DNA from: Bradyrhizobium zhanjiangense
GTDB taxonomy: Bacteria; Pseudomonadota; Alphaproteobacteria; Rhizobiales; Xanthobacteraceae
Assembly: GCF_004114935.1 (NCBI RefSeq)
Contig: NZ_CP022221.1
Coordinates: 3,245,001 to 3,309,000 of the forward strand
Direction: 5' to 3'
DNA: 64,000 nt
Shown here piece after piece: positions 35,660-43,983 of the stretch. The notes under the pieces are model-generated. The model saw only the letters and a program-made list of their open reading frames with translations. It ran no database searches and was not told the DNA's origin. The position numbers and the translations under genes were made by a program. Positions within the stretch are counted from its first letter, which is position 1. Each line of letters starts with the position of its first letter.

Positions 35660-35995
35660 ATGCAGATGAACACCAAACGATCCGTTCTTGCTGCCTGCGC
35701 GATCCTGACGTTGAGCGCCGGTGTCGCCGTCGCGGGCCCCTGCAAAACCGGCAGTGCAGCCGCTGACAAGGATGCCGGGTCTGGCCCGGTCACCGTGGGC
35801 TCGGCGCAATCCCATCCATCGAGTTCGGCGAGCGACACCAGTCAGCATCCGCCGACCAGCACGATGAATCGTGCGAGCGGCGAAACGCCGGCTTCATCCG
35901 AGGATGCGCAGCGGCAGATGCAGAGTGAACCGACGGCGGCTCAGCAGGCCGAAGGTGCCAAGCCGAACCCGGCAATGGCCGACAAGGACTGCTGA
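35660..35995 (+). CDS. Small exported protein between lanM and pqqA
   Basis: A 111-residue product with a signal peptide (cleavage after VAVA). The mature chain starts GPCKTG and ends ADKDC, so it has one cysteine near each end. Between them it is Ser/Thr/Gln/Pro-rich and probably disordered. GAGGAGATC precedes ATG 35660. I do not recognise a family. Position between lanM and pqqA hints at a role in lanthanide or PQQ handling, but nothing in the sequence proves it. Confidence 0.65.
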   Translation: MQMNTKRSVLAACAILTLSAGVAVAGPCKTGSAAADKDAGSGPVTVGSAQSHPSSSASDTSQHPPTSTMNRASGETPASSEDAQRQMQSEPTAAQQAEGAKPNPAMADKDC

Positions 35996-36222
35996 CGCGC
36001 GGCGCTGGTCGTGTCGATTCGAGGCGCGGTGTGTCGCGCAAGGTGATGTCCTCCAGGTCTGTGCTTGACCAAGAGGGAACTGGCTTTGCCCGAGAGAGAA
36101 ATGCGGCCGCGAAGAATCGACACAGACGCGTTCGGCATTCGAATCGGCGCTTGAACTATAGGGGACCGAGCCCTAGGTTTTGCCCCGCGCGATGTCGCGC
36201 TCAATACCTTGGGAGACCCCGA

Positions 36223-36303
36223 ATGGCTTGGAAAGCTCCGAAGATCGTGGAAGTGCCGGTCGGCATGGAAATCAACATGTACGCCTGCGCTTCGCGCAAG
36301 TAA
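36223..36303 (+). CDS. pqqA: PqqA, precursor peptide of the PQQ cofactor
   Basis: A 26-residue peptide, MAWKAPKIVEVPVGMEINMY followed by ACASRK. The conserved Glu16 and Tyr20 (E-I-N-M-Y), which PqqE and PqqD join and process to build PQQ, are in place. GGGAG lies upstream of the ATG. No pqqB, C, D or E follows: the next gene, 250 bases on, is an outer-membrane-like protein. It is therefore an orphan or additional precursor copy, placed inside the lanthanide/quinoprotein island. Confidence 0.93.
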   Translation: MAWKAPKIVEVPVGMEINMYACASRK

Positions 36304-36551
36304 GACTGACGACCTGCCGCGGCTTCGATGGCAAACGCCGTCGAAGCCGTGGCAGTGTCGGATCCTCGTCAGCCGTTGTGTGTCACGCGTTGTTGTTGAC
36401 GCGCTTTGCCATTGATGCAAAGCCACACCCGGGCAGCGCTTTACTGCTCTCGCCTTCAAAATCTCGACCATGCTCCGCGGCGGTGTGTTACGATCATGCC
36501 GGGTCAGCGCTGCTGCCGCATCAAAGCGGGGGCGCGTCTTCAGGGCACGGG

Positions 36552-37421
36552 ATGCGCGGCGGAGCTCGCAAATTTTGGCTGATGATTGCGTGCGCGGGCG
36601 TGCTGGCACCGGCGTATGCGTATGCCGAGGAGGGCTTCGATACCGAGCACATCTTCGGTTTCATGATCGGCACCGATGTCGGCACTGTCGGCGAGCGCGA
36701 ATTCCAGAGCGAGACGACGGGACGATTCGGTAAGGGCGCCGGGGCCTATCGCGCGCTCGCGCAGGAGGTCGAGATCGAGGTGGTGCCGCTGCCGAACTTC
36801 CGCATCGAGGTCCGCGGCACCGCCAGCCTGCACGACATCACCGGCGTCCCCGACATCGACGATCGCCGCCAGTTCAACTTCCAGGGCGCCTCGCTCGACC
36901 TGCGCTATCGCCTGCTCGACCGCGAGCACGCGCCGTTCGGCCTGACTGTCGCCGCCGAGCTCCATGGCAGCCGCATCGACGAGACCAGCGGCGCGAAGGG
37001 ACGGATGTACGGCACCGATTTCACGCTCGCCTTCGACCGCGAGCTCGTGCCAAACTTCGCCATCGCTGCGCTCAATCTGATCTATCAGCCGGAATGGGCG
37101 CGCTTCGAGGTAGCTGGACTGTCCGAGAAGAGCTCGACGATCGGGGCGGCGTTTGCCAGCATGGTGCGCGTGCGGCCCAATGTGCTGCTCGGCGGGGAGA
37201 TGCGCTATTTCCGGCAATACGAAGGCATTGGCCTCGGCGAGTTTTCGGGCCAGGCCCTATTCGTCGGCCCCACCGCTTACTTCCAGCTCTCCGAGCGCTC
37301 GCGCTTGACCTTGAGCTGGAGCATGCAGGCCTGGGGACGTCCGGCCGGGTCATCCGCCAATCTCGACCTCGTCAATTTCGAGCGCCACCAGGCGAGGGTT
37401 GTGTTCGGGGTCAACTTTTAA
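36552..37421 (+). CDS. Exported beta-barrel-like protein of unknown function
   Basis: A 289-residue protein with a signal peptide (FWLMIACAGVLAPAYAYA). The mature part alternates polar and hydrophobic residues in beta-strand patterns (FTLAFDRELVPNFAIAALNL, RSRLTLSWSMQAWG) and ends in VVFGVNF, the aromatic C-terminus usual in outer-membrane barrels. ATG 36552 was chosen for the signal peptide. I do not recognise a family. It follows pqqA on the same strand. Confidence 0.65.
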   Translation: MRGGARKFWLMIACAGVLAPAYAYAEEGFDTEHIFGFMIGTDVGTVGEREFQSETTGRFGKGAGAYRALAQEVEIEVVPLPNFRIEVRGTASLHDITGVPDIDDRRQFNFQGASLDLRYRLLDREHAPFGLTVAAELHGSRIDETSGAKGRMYGTDFTLAFDRELVPNFAIAALNLIYQPEWARFEVAGLSEKSSTIGAAFASMVRVRPNVLLGGEMRYFRQYEGIGLGEFSGQALFVGPTAYFQLSERSRLTLSWSMQAWGRPAGSSANLDLVNFERHQARVVFGVNF

Positions 37422-37540
37422 GGCGCAAGTGCGCAAGGGCACGAAAACACTCCAATTTCAGCCCCGGTTTGAAACTTCCCGCTCCTTGGAACGTATCCTT
37501 TCGTGCTAATCTCCATCGCCTCTTGCGACAGGATCCCGGC

Positions 37541-37750
37541 ATGAACCCGATTGACCTGGTGGTGACTGTGTGTGCGGTGCTCTCGCCTGCGACCTGCGAG
37601 GAGCAGCATCTGGTGTTCAACTATTCCGGGTCGCCGCGGCAATGCGCGATGGCCGCGCCGCCCTATATCGCGCAATGGGTCGGCGAACATCCGAAGTGGC
37701 AGGCGGTGCGGTGGCGCTGCGAATACCCGCACACGCATGACAAGGCGTGA
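37541..37750 (+). CDS. Small conserved-looking protein, unknown function
   Basis: A 69-residue product beginning MNPIDLVVTVCAVLSPATCE with further cysteines at RQCAMA and WRCEYP. ACAGGATCC precedes the ATG. The N-terminus is hydrophobic and could be a short export signal. No family recognised. Confidence 0.55.
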   Translation: MNPIDLVVTVCAVLSPATCEEQHLVFNYSGSPRQCAMAAPPYIAQWVGEHPKWQAVRWRCEYPHTHDKA

Positions 37751-37759
37751 GCGGCGGCG

Positions 37760-38107
37760 CTACTTGGTGCAATCCTTCAAATCCTTATCGGCGATTGAGA
37801 ACACCGCGTCGGCCCTGATCTCGATGCCGCGGACGATGCACTGCCGGCCATTGGGATAGCTCACCCTGGCGTCGTAATGGCCCGGCTCGACGCCGGTGAT
37901 GCGCAGCCGCTCGTCGTGGTCGACCTCCTTGTCCTTGTCGTTCAAGCATTGGTTCGGACCCCAGTCAGTCCTGCCGGCGGGAGCGAGCTGGAAGCCGGAG
38001 ATCGTCTCAGTCGTCAGATTCCAGAGCCGGATGCCCTTGCCCTTGGCCTGCGCGGCGGCTTCGCCGGCAAGCGTCAACAATGCGATCAAAGCTAGAACCC
38101 AACGCAT
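37760..38107 (-). CDS. Exported protein of unknown function
   Basis: A 115-residue product with a signal peptide (MRWVLALIALLTLAGEAAA). The mature part has three cysteines (NQCLN, RQCIV, KDCTK) and a pattern suggesting a small beta domain. GGGAGG lies upstream of ATG 38107. It runs in the same direction as the pentapeptide gene 26 bases upstream, so the two may be co-transcribed. Family not recognised. Confidence 0.65.
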   Translation of the reverse strand: MRWVLALIALLTLAGEAAAQAKGKGIRLWNLTTETISGFQLAPAGRTDWGPNQCLNDKDKEVDHDERLRITGVEPGHYDARVSYPNGRQCIVRGIEIRADAVFSIADKDLKDCTK

Positions 38108-38133
38108 CAGCCAGTCCTCCCAAAGGCGGGCCG

Positions 38134-38937
38134 TCATTCCCTGATCAGGCGCTCGCGGTTCTTTGCCTTGTCGAAATTTTTGGCGCGGTCAAGGCCGTTC
38201 GGTGCGATCAGCTTCGCCGAGACGAGATCGGCGCCGTCGAAATCGGCGTCGATGACGATGGCGCCGGTCAGATCGGCTCCGCCGAGTTCGGCGTTTTTCA
38301 GTGATGCGCCGCTCAGGTCGGCGCCCCTGAGGGCCGCGAATTGGAGGTCGACGCGCGACAAATCGGCGTTGCGCGCGTTCAGCCGTTCCAGGTTGGCGGA
38401 TCTGAGAACCGCGCGCATCAGCCCCATCGACTGGTTGCGCATGTCAGCGCCAAGCTTTGCGTCCGCGATCGAGGCGCCGACCATGCTTGCGCCGGTGAGA
38501 TCGGCAGCGATGCGCGCTCCCGACAGGTTCGCGCCGTCGAGACGCGCGCGCGCCATTTGCGAGGCGAACAGATTGGCGCCCTTCAGGCTTGCGCCGGTAA
38601 GATCCGCATCCAGCAGCCATGCCTGATCGAGGATAGCACGGTCGAGCTTGGCGTCTCGGAGTATTGTCTTGTTGAGCCGCGCGGCGCGGAGAACCGCGTT
38701 GGACAGGTCCAGCCCCGAGAGATCGAGGCCCGACAGGCGTTTGCCGGTGAAATCGGCAGGCTGCGCGGCGCTCGCTTTGGCCAGCACGGCCTCGACCTCT
38801 GGCCTGGTCATTTCGGCCGAGACCATCGCGGGGGAGGTGAGGTCGACGTCACGCATCATGTCCTGCGCGCCCGCCGTCATCGTGACGAGTGCAAGACCAA
38901 GCGTTGCAAGCGTTGAGAGGGCGACCGTCCGCGTCAT
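38134..38937 (-). CDS. Exported pentapeptide-repeat protein
   Basis: A 267-residue protein: signal peptide, then from about residue 75 a right-handed beta-helix of A(D/N)LxG-type repeats (DLSGLDLSNAVLRAARL, ADLTGASLKGANLF, GADLSGASLKNAELGGADL). Biochemical role unknown; such helices usually serve as scaffolds or protein mimics. GGAG six bases upstream favours ATG 38937 over the adjacent ATG 38940. Confidence 0.8.
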   Translation of the reverse strand: MTRTVALSTLATLGLALVTMTAGAQDMMRDVDLTSPAMVSAEMTRPEVEAVLAKASAAQPADFTGKRLSGLDLSGLDLSNAVLRAARLNKTILRDAKLDRAILDQAWLLDADLTGASLKGANLFASQMARARLDGANLSGARIAADLTGASMVGASIADAKLGADMRNQSMGLMRAVLRSANLERLNARNADLSRVDLQFAALRGADLSGASLKNAELGGADLTGAIVIDADFDGADLVSAKLIAPNGLDRAKNFDKAKNRERLIRE

Positions 38938-38984
38938 CATCAACTCCGCTGCCAGCCTATCTAGCACATCCGCCAAGCGACCGG

Positions 38985-39713
38985 CTATGAGATATCTCGC
39001 TCGGCGCGGTCGCCTTGAGTTCGTTGGGCGAGGCCGGCCTTGATGGCCGCAATCTCGGCTTCGCCGCGAGTGTCGCGCGGGATGTCGATAGGTACCTCTG
39101 CCACGATCCGCGTTGGCCGGGGCGACAGGAAGAACAGCCGATCGCCCAGGTGCACTGCATCGTCCAGGCTGTGTGTCACCAAAAGCGTCATCACTGGGCG
39201 GCTCGCGACGAGCGTCGCAATCTCATCCCGCAGGCGTCCAGCGAGAGCGTCATCGAGCGATGCCAGCGGTTCGTCAAGCACCAAAATATCCGGCTCGACG
39301 GCAAAGGCGCGGGCCAGCGCGACGCGCCGGGCAAGCCCCAGCGACAATTCGCCGGGGAAATGGCTGCGATGTGCCTCCAGCTCCAGGATTTTGAACAGCT
39401 CCGACAGCCTGGCATCGGTGACATCGGGTGCAGCGAGCCGCACATTCTGCTCGACCGAACGCCACGGCAGCAGCCGCGGCTCCTGGAATACCATGCCGAT
39501 CCGCGCCTGCGGCGGCCGTTCGATCCGCCCCTGAAACTCATGATCGAGCCCCAGGATGATGCGCAGCATCGTGCTCTTGCCGCAGCCGGAGGGGCCGATC
39601 AGCACACCGACCTCGCCGGATTCAAGCGTGAACTTGACCGGCGCCAGCACCTCGTGCGTTCCGCCGGCGGCACTTTTGAACGTCTTGCCTGTGATCTCGA
39701 CCTCAAGCCGCAC
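38985..39713 (-). CDS. ABC importer ATP-binding protein (SsuB-like) with unusual signature motif
   Basis: A 242-residue ATPase with Walker A GPSGCGKST and Walker B ILVLDEPLASLDD, followed by VTHSLDDA. The signature that is normally LSGGQ reads ELSLGLARRVALA, an atypical form. It starts with GTG overlapping the permease end by 11 bases. With the permease and binding protein upstream it forms a complete importer. Substrate unknown; location in the lanthanide/PQQ island is suggestive only. Confidence 0.88.
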   Translation of the reverse strand: MRLEVEITGKTFKSAAGGTHEVLAPVKFTLESGEVGVLIGPSGCGKSTMLRIILGLDHEFQGRIERPPQARIGMVFQEPRLLPWRSVEQNVRLAAPDVTDARLSELFKILELEAHRSHFPGELSLGLARRVALARAFAVEPDILVLDEPLASLDDALAGRLRDEIATLVASRPVMTLLVTHSLDDAVHLGDRLFFLSPRPTRIVAEVPIDIPRDTRGEAEIAAIKAGLAQRTQGDRAERDIS

Positions 39714-40440
39714 GGGGGCGCCACCGTGTTGCGCGGGCTTCGAACGGCTGCACCAGCAAGGTTTCGATGACGAGCACGACTGCGGCGAAGGTCAGCGAAT
39801 AGGCGAGCAGCCGCGGCGTGTCGAACAGCTGGAAGGCGACGCCGATCTCGAAGCCGACGCCGTTCGGACGGCCCAACAGCTCGGCGACCAGCACGATCTT
39901 CCATACCAGCGACAATCCGGAGCGCGCAGAGGCTGCGATATAGGGCGCAAGCTGCGGCAGCACGACGTGGCGGAAGGCACGCCAGCGTGGCATCGCGAAT
40001 ACGCTCGCCATCTCGTCGAGCGAGCGGTCGAGCGCGCGCGCGCCCTCGCGCAAGGTGACGATGGCGGTCGGCAGCTTGTTGATGGCGATTGCCGCGATCG
40101 CGGCGGCCTCGGTGAGGCCAGCCCAGATATAGGCCAGCACGATCACGACCAAGGCGGGTAAATTGAGCAGCAGGATCAGCCAGGGATCGCCGAGCCGGTC
40201 GGCAAGCTTCACCCGTCCCATCAGATAGCCGATGGCGCTGCCGAGCGACATCGCCAGCACGAAGGCGAGGGTGACGCGCGCCAGCGTGGCGCCGAGATGC
40301 AGGAACAACGCGCCGCTCGCGGCCTCCGCGATCATGACCTGGAGCACGGCGGGCGGGGAGGGCAGCTTTGCGCCGCCCGCGAACAGCGCGGCGATCCACC
40401 AGATTGCGAGGAACAGGACAAACGAGAGAAGGCGCAGCAC
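39703..40440 (-). CDS. ABC importer permease (SsuC-like)
   Basis: A 245-residue membrane protein with about six hydrophobic helices and the inner-membrane loop LDEMASVFAMPRWRAFRHVV (EAA-type). The chosen GTG at 40440 lies one base after the stop of the binding protein gene and has GGAG upstream. An earlier start would run into that gene. It pairs with the ATPase at 38985. Confidence 0.85.
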   Translation of the reverse strand: MLRLLSFVLFLAIWWIAALFAGGAKLPSPPAVLQVMIAEAASGALFLHLGATLARVTLAFVLAMSLGSAIGYLMGRVKLADRLGDPWLILLLNLPALVVIVLAYIWAGLTEAAAIAAIAINKLPTAIVTLREGARALDRSLDEMASVFAMPRWRAFRHVVLPQLAPYIAASARSGLSLVWKIVLVAELLGRPNGVGFEIGVAFQLFDTPRLLAYSLTFAAVVLVIETLLVQPFEARATRWRPRAA

Positions 40441-40441
40441 C

Positions 40442-41440
40442 TCAGTCTCCGGGGACCGCGTGATAGAAGGTGCCGGGATCGAGCTCGGCCGCCGGCCCGA
40501 CGAGGTCGCGGCCACCGATCTCGGCGAGCACGCGGTAGAGCACGCGCGCATCCGCCTCCTCGTCGCCGATGCTCCGGCGCGGGATACCGTCGCGATAGCG
40601 GTCGCGATAGGTCTTGAGCATGGCCGGATCGGTGGAGCCGGTAAGCGGTGCGATCTTGTCCCAGGCCGCGTCCGAGGTCACCAGCAGCTCTTTGGCCTTG
40701 CGGGTCATCGCGATGAATCGCGCCACGGCGTCACGATGGCTTGCGGCCCAGTTCTCGTCGAAGACATAACCGACCGCGGCGACCGCGCCCTTGGCACCGA
40801 GTCTTGGCAGGATGTCCTCGATGCCGGCGAGGCGGCGAAAGCCCTTGGCCTCGAGCTGCGCGCAGAAATTCCAGAAGTTGAGGCTCGCATCCATCTCACC
40901 GTCGAGCGCCTTGGCGGCGATCAGGGGCGGGGCGCCATAGACGATGGTCGCCGCAGACTTCAGGTCGATGCCGTCCTGCTTCATGCGGGCCTGGAGCATC
41001 AGCCAGCTCTTATCGATCGCTCCGCCGGCGACGGCGAGCTTGCGTCCCCTGAGGTCCGCGAGCGTCTTGATTGGCGAAGCCGCCGGCACCATCACCGCGC
41101 CGAGCGCGCTGGAATAGGGATAGAAGGTGAGCTTGGCGCCGAGCGCGCGCTCGCGCGATACCCACAGCCAGTCCGACAGGATGATGTCGGCGCTGCCTGC
41201 GCGCATCGCGATCTTGCCGGCCTCGGTACTCGCGAGCTCGCTGACCTCCAGCGACAAATCGGCCTCCTTGTCCAGACCGTTCGCGCGGATCGCCGCCAGC
41301 TCCCAGGAGAATGTTCCGGTTTTCTGCACCGCAAGGCGGATGGTCTCCGCGGCGCGGCCGGGTGCGGCTAGCGTCAACGCCAGCGCCACCGCGAGCGCCA
41401 ATGTTCGACCAAGTACCTTTATCGCACCAAGTGCTCTCAT
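40442..41440 (-). CDS. ABC importer substrate-binding protein
   Basis: A 332-residue exported binding protein (MRALGAIKVLGRTLALAVAL, signal peptide with cleavage after GRA). The fold resembles SsuA/TauA proteins (TIRLAVQKTGTFSWELAAI, SDWLWVSRERALG, DASLNFWNFCAQLEAKGF). ATG 41440 best fits the signal peptide; ATG 41491 would add 17 residues. First gene of the leftward three-gene importer. The ligand is not evident. It is divergent from a small exported Cys-containing protein. Confidence 0.85.
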   Translation of the reverse strand: MRALGAIKVLGRTLALAVALALTLAAPGRAAETIRLAVQKTGTFSWELAAIRANGLDKEADLSLEVSELASTEAGKIAMRAGSADIILSDWLWVSRERALGAKLTFYPYSSALGAVMVPAASPIKTLADLRGRKLAVAGGAIDKSWLMLQARMKQDGIDLKSAATIVYGAPPLIAAKALDGEMDASLNFWNFCAQLEAKGFRRLAGIEDILPRLGAKGAVAAVGYVFDENWAASHRDAVARFIAMTRKAKELLVTSDAAWDKIAPLTGSTDPAMLKTYRDRYRDGIPRRSIGDEEADARVLYRVLAEIGGRDLVGPAAELDPGTFYHAVPGD

Positions 41441-41527
41441 CACCTTGTGAGCCGTTTCCTCTGACGGAGTGCTTTTCAGGACAATACGCATAGCATAGCT
41501 TTGGTCGCAACCATCGGGAGGATGCGC

Positions 41528-41887
41528 ATGAAACTGGCGGGACGGCTACGACCGATTGTCGCCGCAATGGCGGTATTGGCGGCGACCACATGCGCGGCGC
41601 AGGCCGAGGATGCCAATGATTATCCGACGTCGGCGCGCGCCGAGTACGTCTATGGCTGCATGAAGGCCAATGGCGAGGCGCGGTCTACGATCGAGCAATG
41701 TTCCTGCTCGATCGACGTGGTCGCCTCGATCGTGCCCTATGCGCGCTACGTCACCGCGGAGACCGCGCTCAGCATGTCCCAGGTGCGCGGTAATCTCGGC
41801 GTTCAGTTCCGCACCTCGGAGCAGGCGAACTCGGCGGTGAATGATTTGAGGCGCGCGCAGGCGGAAGCCGAGGTGAGGTGTTTTTAG
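41528..41887 (+). CDS. Small exported Cys-containing protein
   Basis: A 119-residue product with a signal peptide (cleavage after AQA). The mature part contains YGCMKANG, EQCSCSID and a C-terminal RCF, four cysteines in all that could form disulfides or bind metal. GGGAGG stands before ATG 41528. Family unknown; context is the quinoprotein island. Confidence 0.7.
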   Translation: MKLAGRLRPIVAAMAVLAATTCAAQAEDANDYPTSARAEYVYGCMKANGEARSTIEQCSCSIDVVASIVPYARYVTAETALSMSQVRGNLGVQFRTSEQANSAVNDLRRAQAEAEVRCF

Positions 41888-41911
41888 CTATCGCGGCACA
41901 GACGGTGTCAT

Positions 41912-42057
41912 CCTTCTCCCCTTGTGGGAGAAGGTGGCGCGAAGCGCCGGATGAGGGGTATCTCTCCTCTTGCTCAGACGTTGAGAGTTGCGCTCGCGGA
42001 GAGAGACCCCTCACCCGCCTCGCTTCGCGAGGCATCCTCTCCCACGGGGGGAGAGGG
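41912..42057. repeat. Compound palindromic intergenic repeat (CTTCTCCCC type)
   Basis: The element opens with CCTTCTCCCCTTGTGGGAGA, a hairpin, and closes with CCTCTCCCACGGGGGGAGAG, a second hairpin, with GATGAGGGG and CCCCTCACC between them. Related elements recur at 45441, 49357, 51350, 61326 and 62800. Confidence 0.75.
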
Positions 42058-42067
42058 TAAGAAATCT

Positions 42068-42886
42068 TCACGTCCCCGGCTTCTCCACGTCCCACTCGTT
42101 GCGGAACACGTGCCCATCCGTGTCCTTTGCCTCCGCGCGAAAGCGCTTGGCGCCGTTGGAGACATAGGTGAAGCGCAGATTGGGATCTTCCGAGATCGAG
42201 ATGCCGCCTTCCATCGACAGCACGGGGCTGTCGTCCTGCATCAGCTTGAGCTGGTTGATGAAGAAAGCCGGGATATAGAGCTGCGTGACCTGATCCATCT
42301 GCAGGCCGGAATTGTTGGGATGGCCGATCATGATCTGCGCCTCGCGCACGCGACTCGCCGGCGCCTCCTCGCGTGCGAATTGCCGGTAGCGCATCTGGCC
42401 GAGCCGGTTCCTGGCTTCCTCGATGTTCTTGCCCGCCGGCGCCGAGCAGCCGCCGGAGGCCTTTACATAGACCTTCGAGACATAAAGCTGGCCGTCGCTG
42501 AGCTCGGCCACCGCATGCACGTCGGTGTAGTTGTTGACGCGCACGCGCGTCGAGATCTCCGTGACATTGGCATCCGGCCCGAGTTCGAACTTCGCGGCCA
42601 TCGGCGCCGGGTTGCGGTCGATCACCAGCGTGATCGAACGGATGCGTCGCGCATCGCCGGGTGACAGCTTGCTGCGCAATGTCACCGGCACGATGGCCGC
42701 GTCCTCGGCGCGATAGGGCATCTCGATGCCGATGACGGTGCTGCCGTCGTTCATCGGACGGCTATTGAAGATGTCCTGCACCAGGCCCGGCCAGGGATCA
42801 TAGGCCTCTTCCGCCGGCGCCGGCACGACGAAGGCGATGCCGAGCAGTACGGCGGTCAAGGTCAGGCGGCGAGTGCATGCCATCAT
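42068..42886 (-). CDS. Quinoprotein dehydrogenase-associated SoxYZ-like carrier
   Basis: A 272-residue exported protein fusing a SoxY-like part (about 30-150) with a SoxZ-like part (about 170-272). The SoxY-type carrier cysteine is seen near VYVKASGGCSAPAG. Such fused proteins are found almost only beside PQQ dehydrogenase genes. Their reaction is not established; in sulfur oxidation SoxYZ carries substrate on that cysteine. ATG 42886 has AGGA upstream; the frame can also start at GTG 42892. It follows the metallohydrolase gene in the same direction. Confidence 0.85.
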   Translation of the reverse strand: MMACTRRLTLTAVLLGIAFVVPAPAEEAYDPWPGLVQDIFNSRPMNDGSTVIGIEMPYRAEDAAIVPVTLRSKLSPGDARRIRSITLVIDRNPAPMAAKFELGPDANVTEISTRVRVNNYTDVHAVAELSDGQLYVSKVYVKASGGCSAPAGKNIEEARNRLGQMRYRQFAREEAPASRVREAQIMIGHPNNSGLQMDQVTQLYIPAFFINQLKLMQDDSPVLSMEGGISISEDPNLRFTYVSNGAKRFRAEAKDTDGHVFRNEWDVEKPGT

Positions 42887-42928
42887 GGTCACGGTCCTGC
42901 GGGCGTTTTGCCTATCGTAGCGTGCCGG

Positions 42929-43855
42929 CTACTCCCATTCAATTTCCGAGAATGCTGCGGTTGCGTTGCGGGGATTGTACTCCTCGAACAACTCCCAGCG
43001 CGGCCTTTCCGACGCGGCGGCCTGGTCGGCGGCGGTTCGGATCGGCTCGCCCTTCTTGTTCAATGCGCGGACGTCGGACAGCAGCGTCGACAGGTAGCGT
43101 CGCTCATCGGTCAGTGCGGCAGGCCAGTCGCTCACGGGGCCGTGACCAGGAACGACGCGCAGCGTCGGAATGGCCTCCAATCCCTTCAACGTGGCGAGCC
43201 AGCCGCGGATGCTGCCGTCCATGACCGGAATGTGGCGGAGAAAGACGAGATCGCCCGCGAACAGGGTTTTGCTCGTCTCATCGAACACGGTCAAATCGGC
43301 GTCGCTGTGCCCGGCCGGCCAGGCGCGCAAGATCAGTCGGCGCGACCCGAGATCGAGGGTCGTCGTGTCCGAAACGAGCAGGGTAGGGGCAATGATCTTC
43401 ACGGGATCAATCAGCTCACTGCCCATGATGCGGCGGAAATTGTCGAGATAGAAAGGCCCACGCGCCGCGAGCGCCTGCGGAAGCTTGCTATGGCCGACGA
43501 AGGTGGTGGTTCCGGCGGCGAAGGCGGCATTGCCGAAAACATGATCGGGATGGCCGTGGGTGTTGATAACGTAGCGGATCGGCTTGGGCGTCTTCGCCCG
43601 CACGGCGGCCAGCAGCGCCTCGCCTTCGCGGTAGCTGCCGCCGGTATCGATCACAGCCACCGCATCATCGCCCACGATGAAGCCGACATTGGCGATGTCG
43701 CCCTCGTTCGCGCGGGTCATCAGGGCGATGGTCCCGGAGTGTACGAAGATTCCCGGCGCGACTTCGCTCACAGGCAATTCGGATGCCTCGGCGCGTGCTA
43801 GCGTGACGATCCCCAGCAGGGACAAGGCTGCGATCATTGAAGCGACGTAAGACAC
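42929..43855 (-). CDS. Quinoprotein-associated metallo-beta-lactamase-fold hydrolase
   Basis: A 308-residue exported protein with signal peptide. The metal motif THGHPDH, then [15 protein letters not shown] and VPGHGPV, define the metallo-beta-lactamase fold. It matches the zinc metallohydrolases that accompany SoxYZ-like carriers in PQQ-dependent alcohol systems. The start is a GTG with GAGG seven bases upstream. It is divergent from xoxJ. Substrate unknown; hydrolysis of a carrier-bound thioester is a possible role by analogy with SoxH. Confidence 0.85.
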   Translation of the reverse strand: MSYVASMIAALSLLGIVTLARAEASELPVSEVAPGIFVHSGTIALMTRANEGDIANVGFIVGDDAVAVIDTGGSYREGEALLAAVRAKTPKPIRYVINTHGHPDHVFGNAAFAAGTTTFVGHSKLPQALAARGPFYLDNFRRIMGSELIDPVKIIAPTLLVSDTTTLDLGSRRLILRAWPAGHSDADLTVFDETSKTLFAGDLVFLRHIPVMDGSIRGWLATLKGLEAIPTLRVVPGHGPVSDWPAALTDERRYLSTLLSDVRALNKKGEPIRTAADQAAASERPRWELFEEYNPRNATAAFSEIEWE

Positions 43856-43983
43856 TTTTCCGCCTCAGTTCAGAGGGTTTGCTGCATTGCGCTGCAGCAA
43901 AGCAAAGCCAACACCAAGCTGGCAAAACTTGGCGCGTCATGCGTTGCATGGATAACATTCAAACAAAACGAGGAGGAAGCGCG

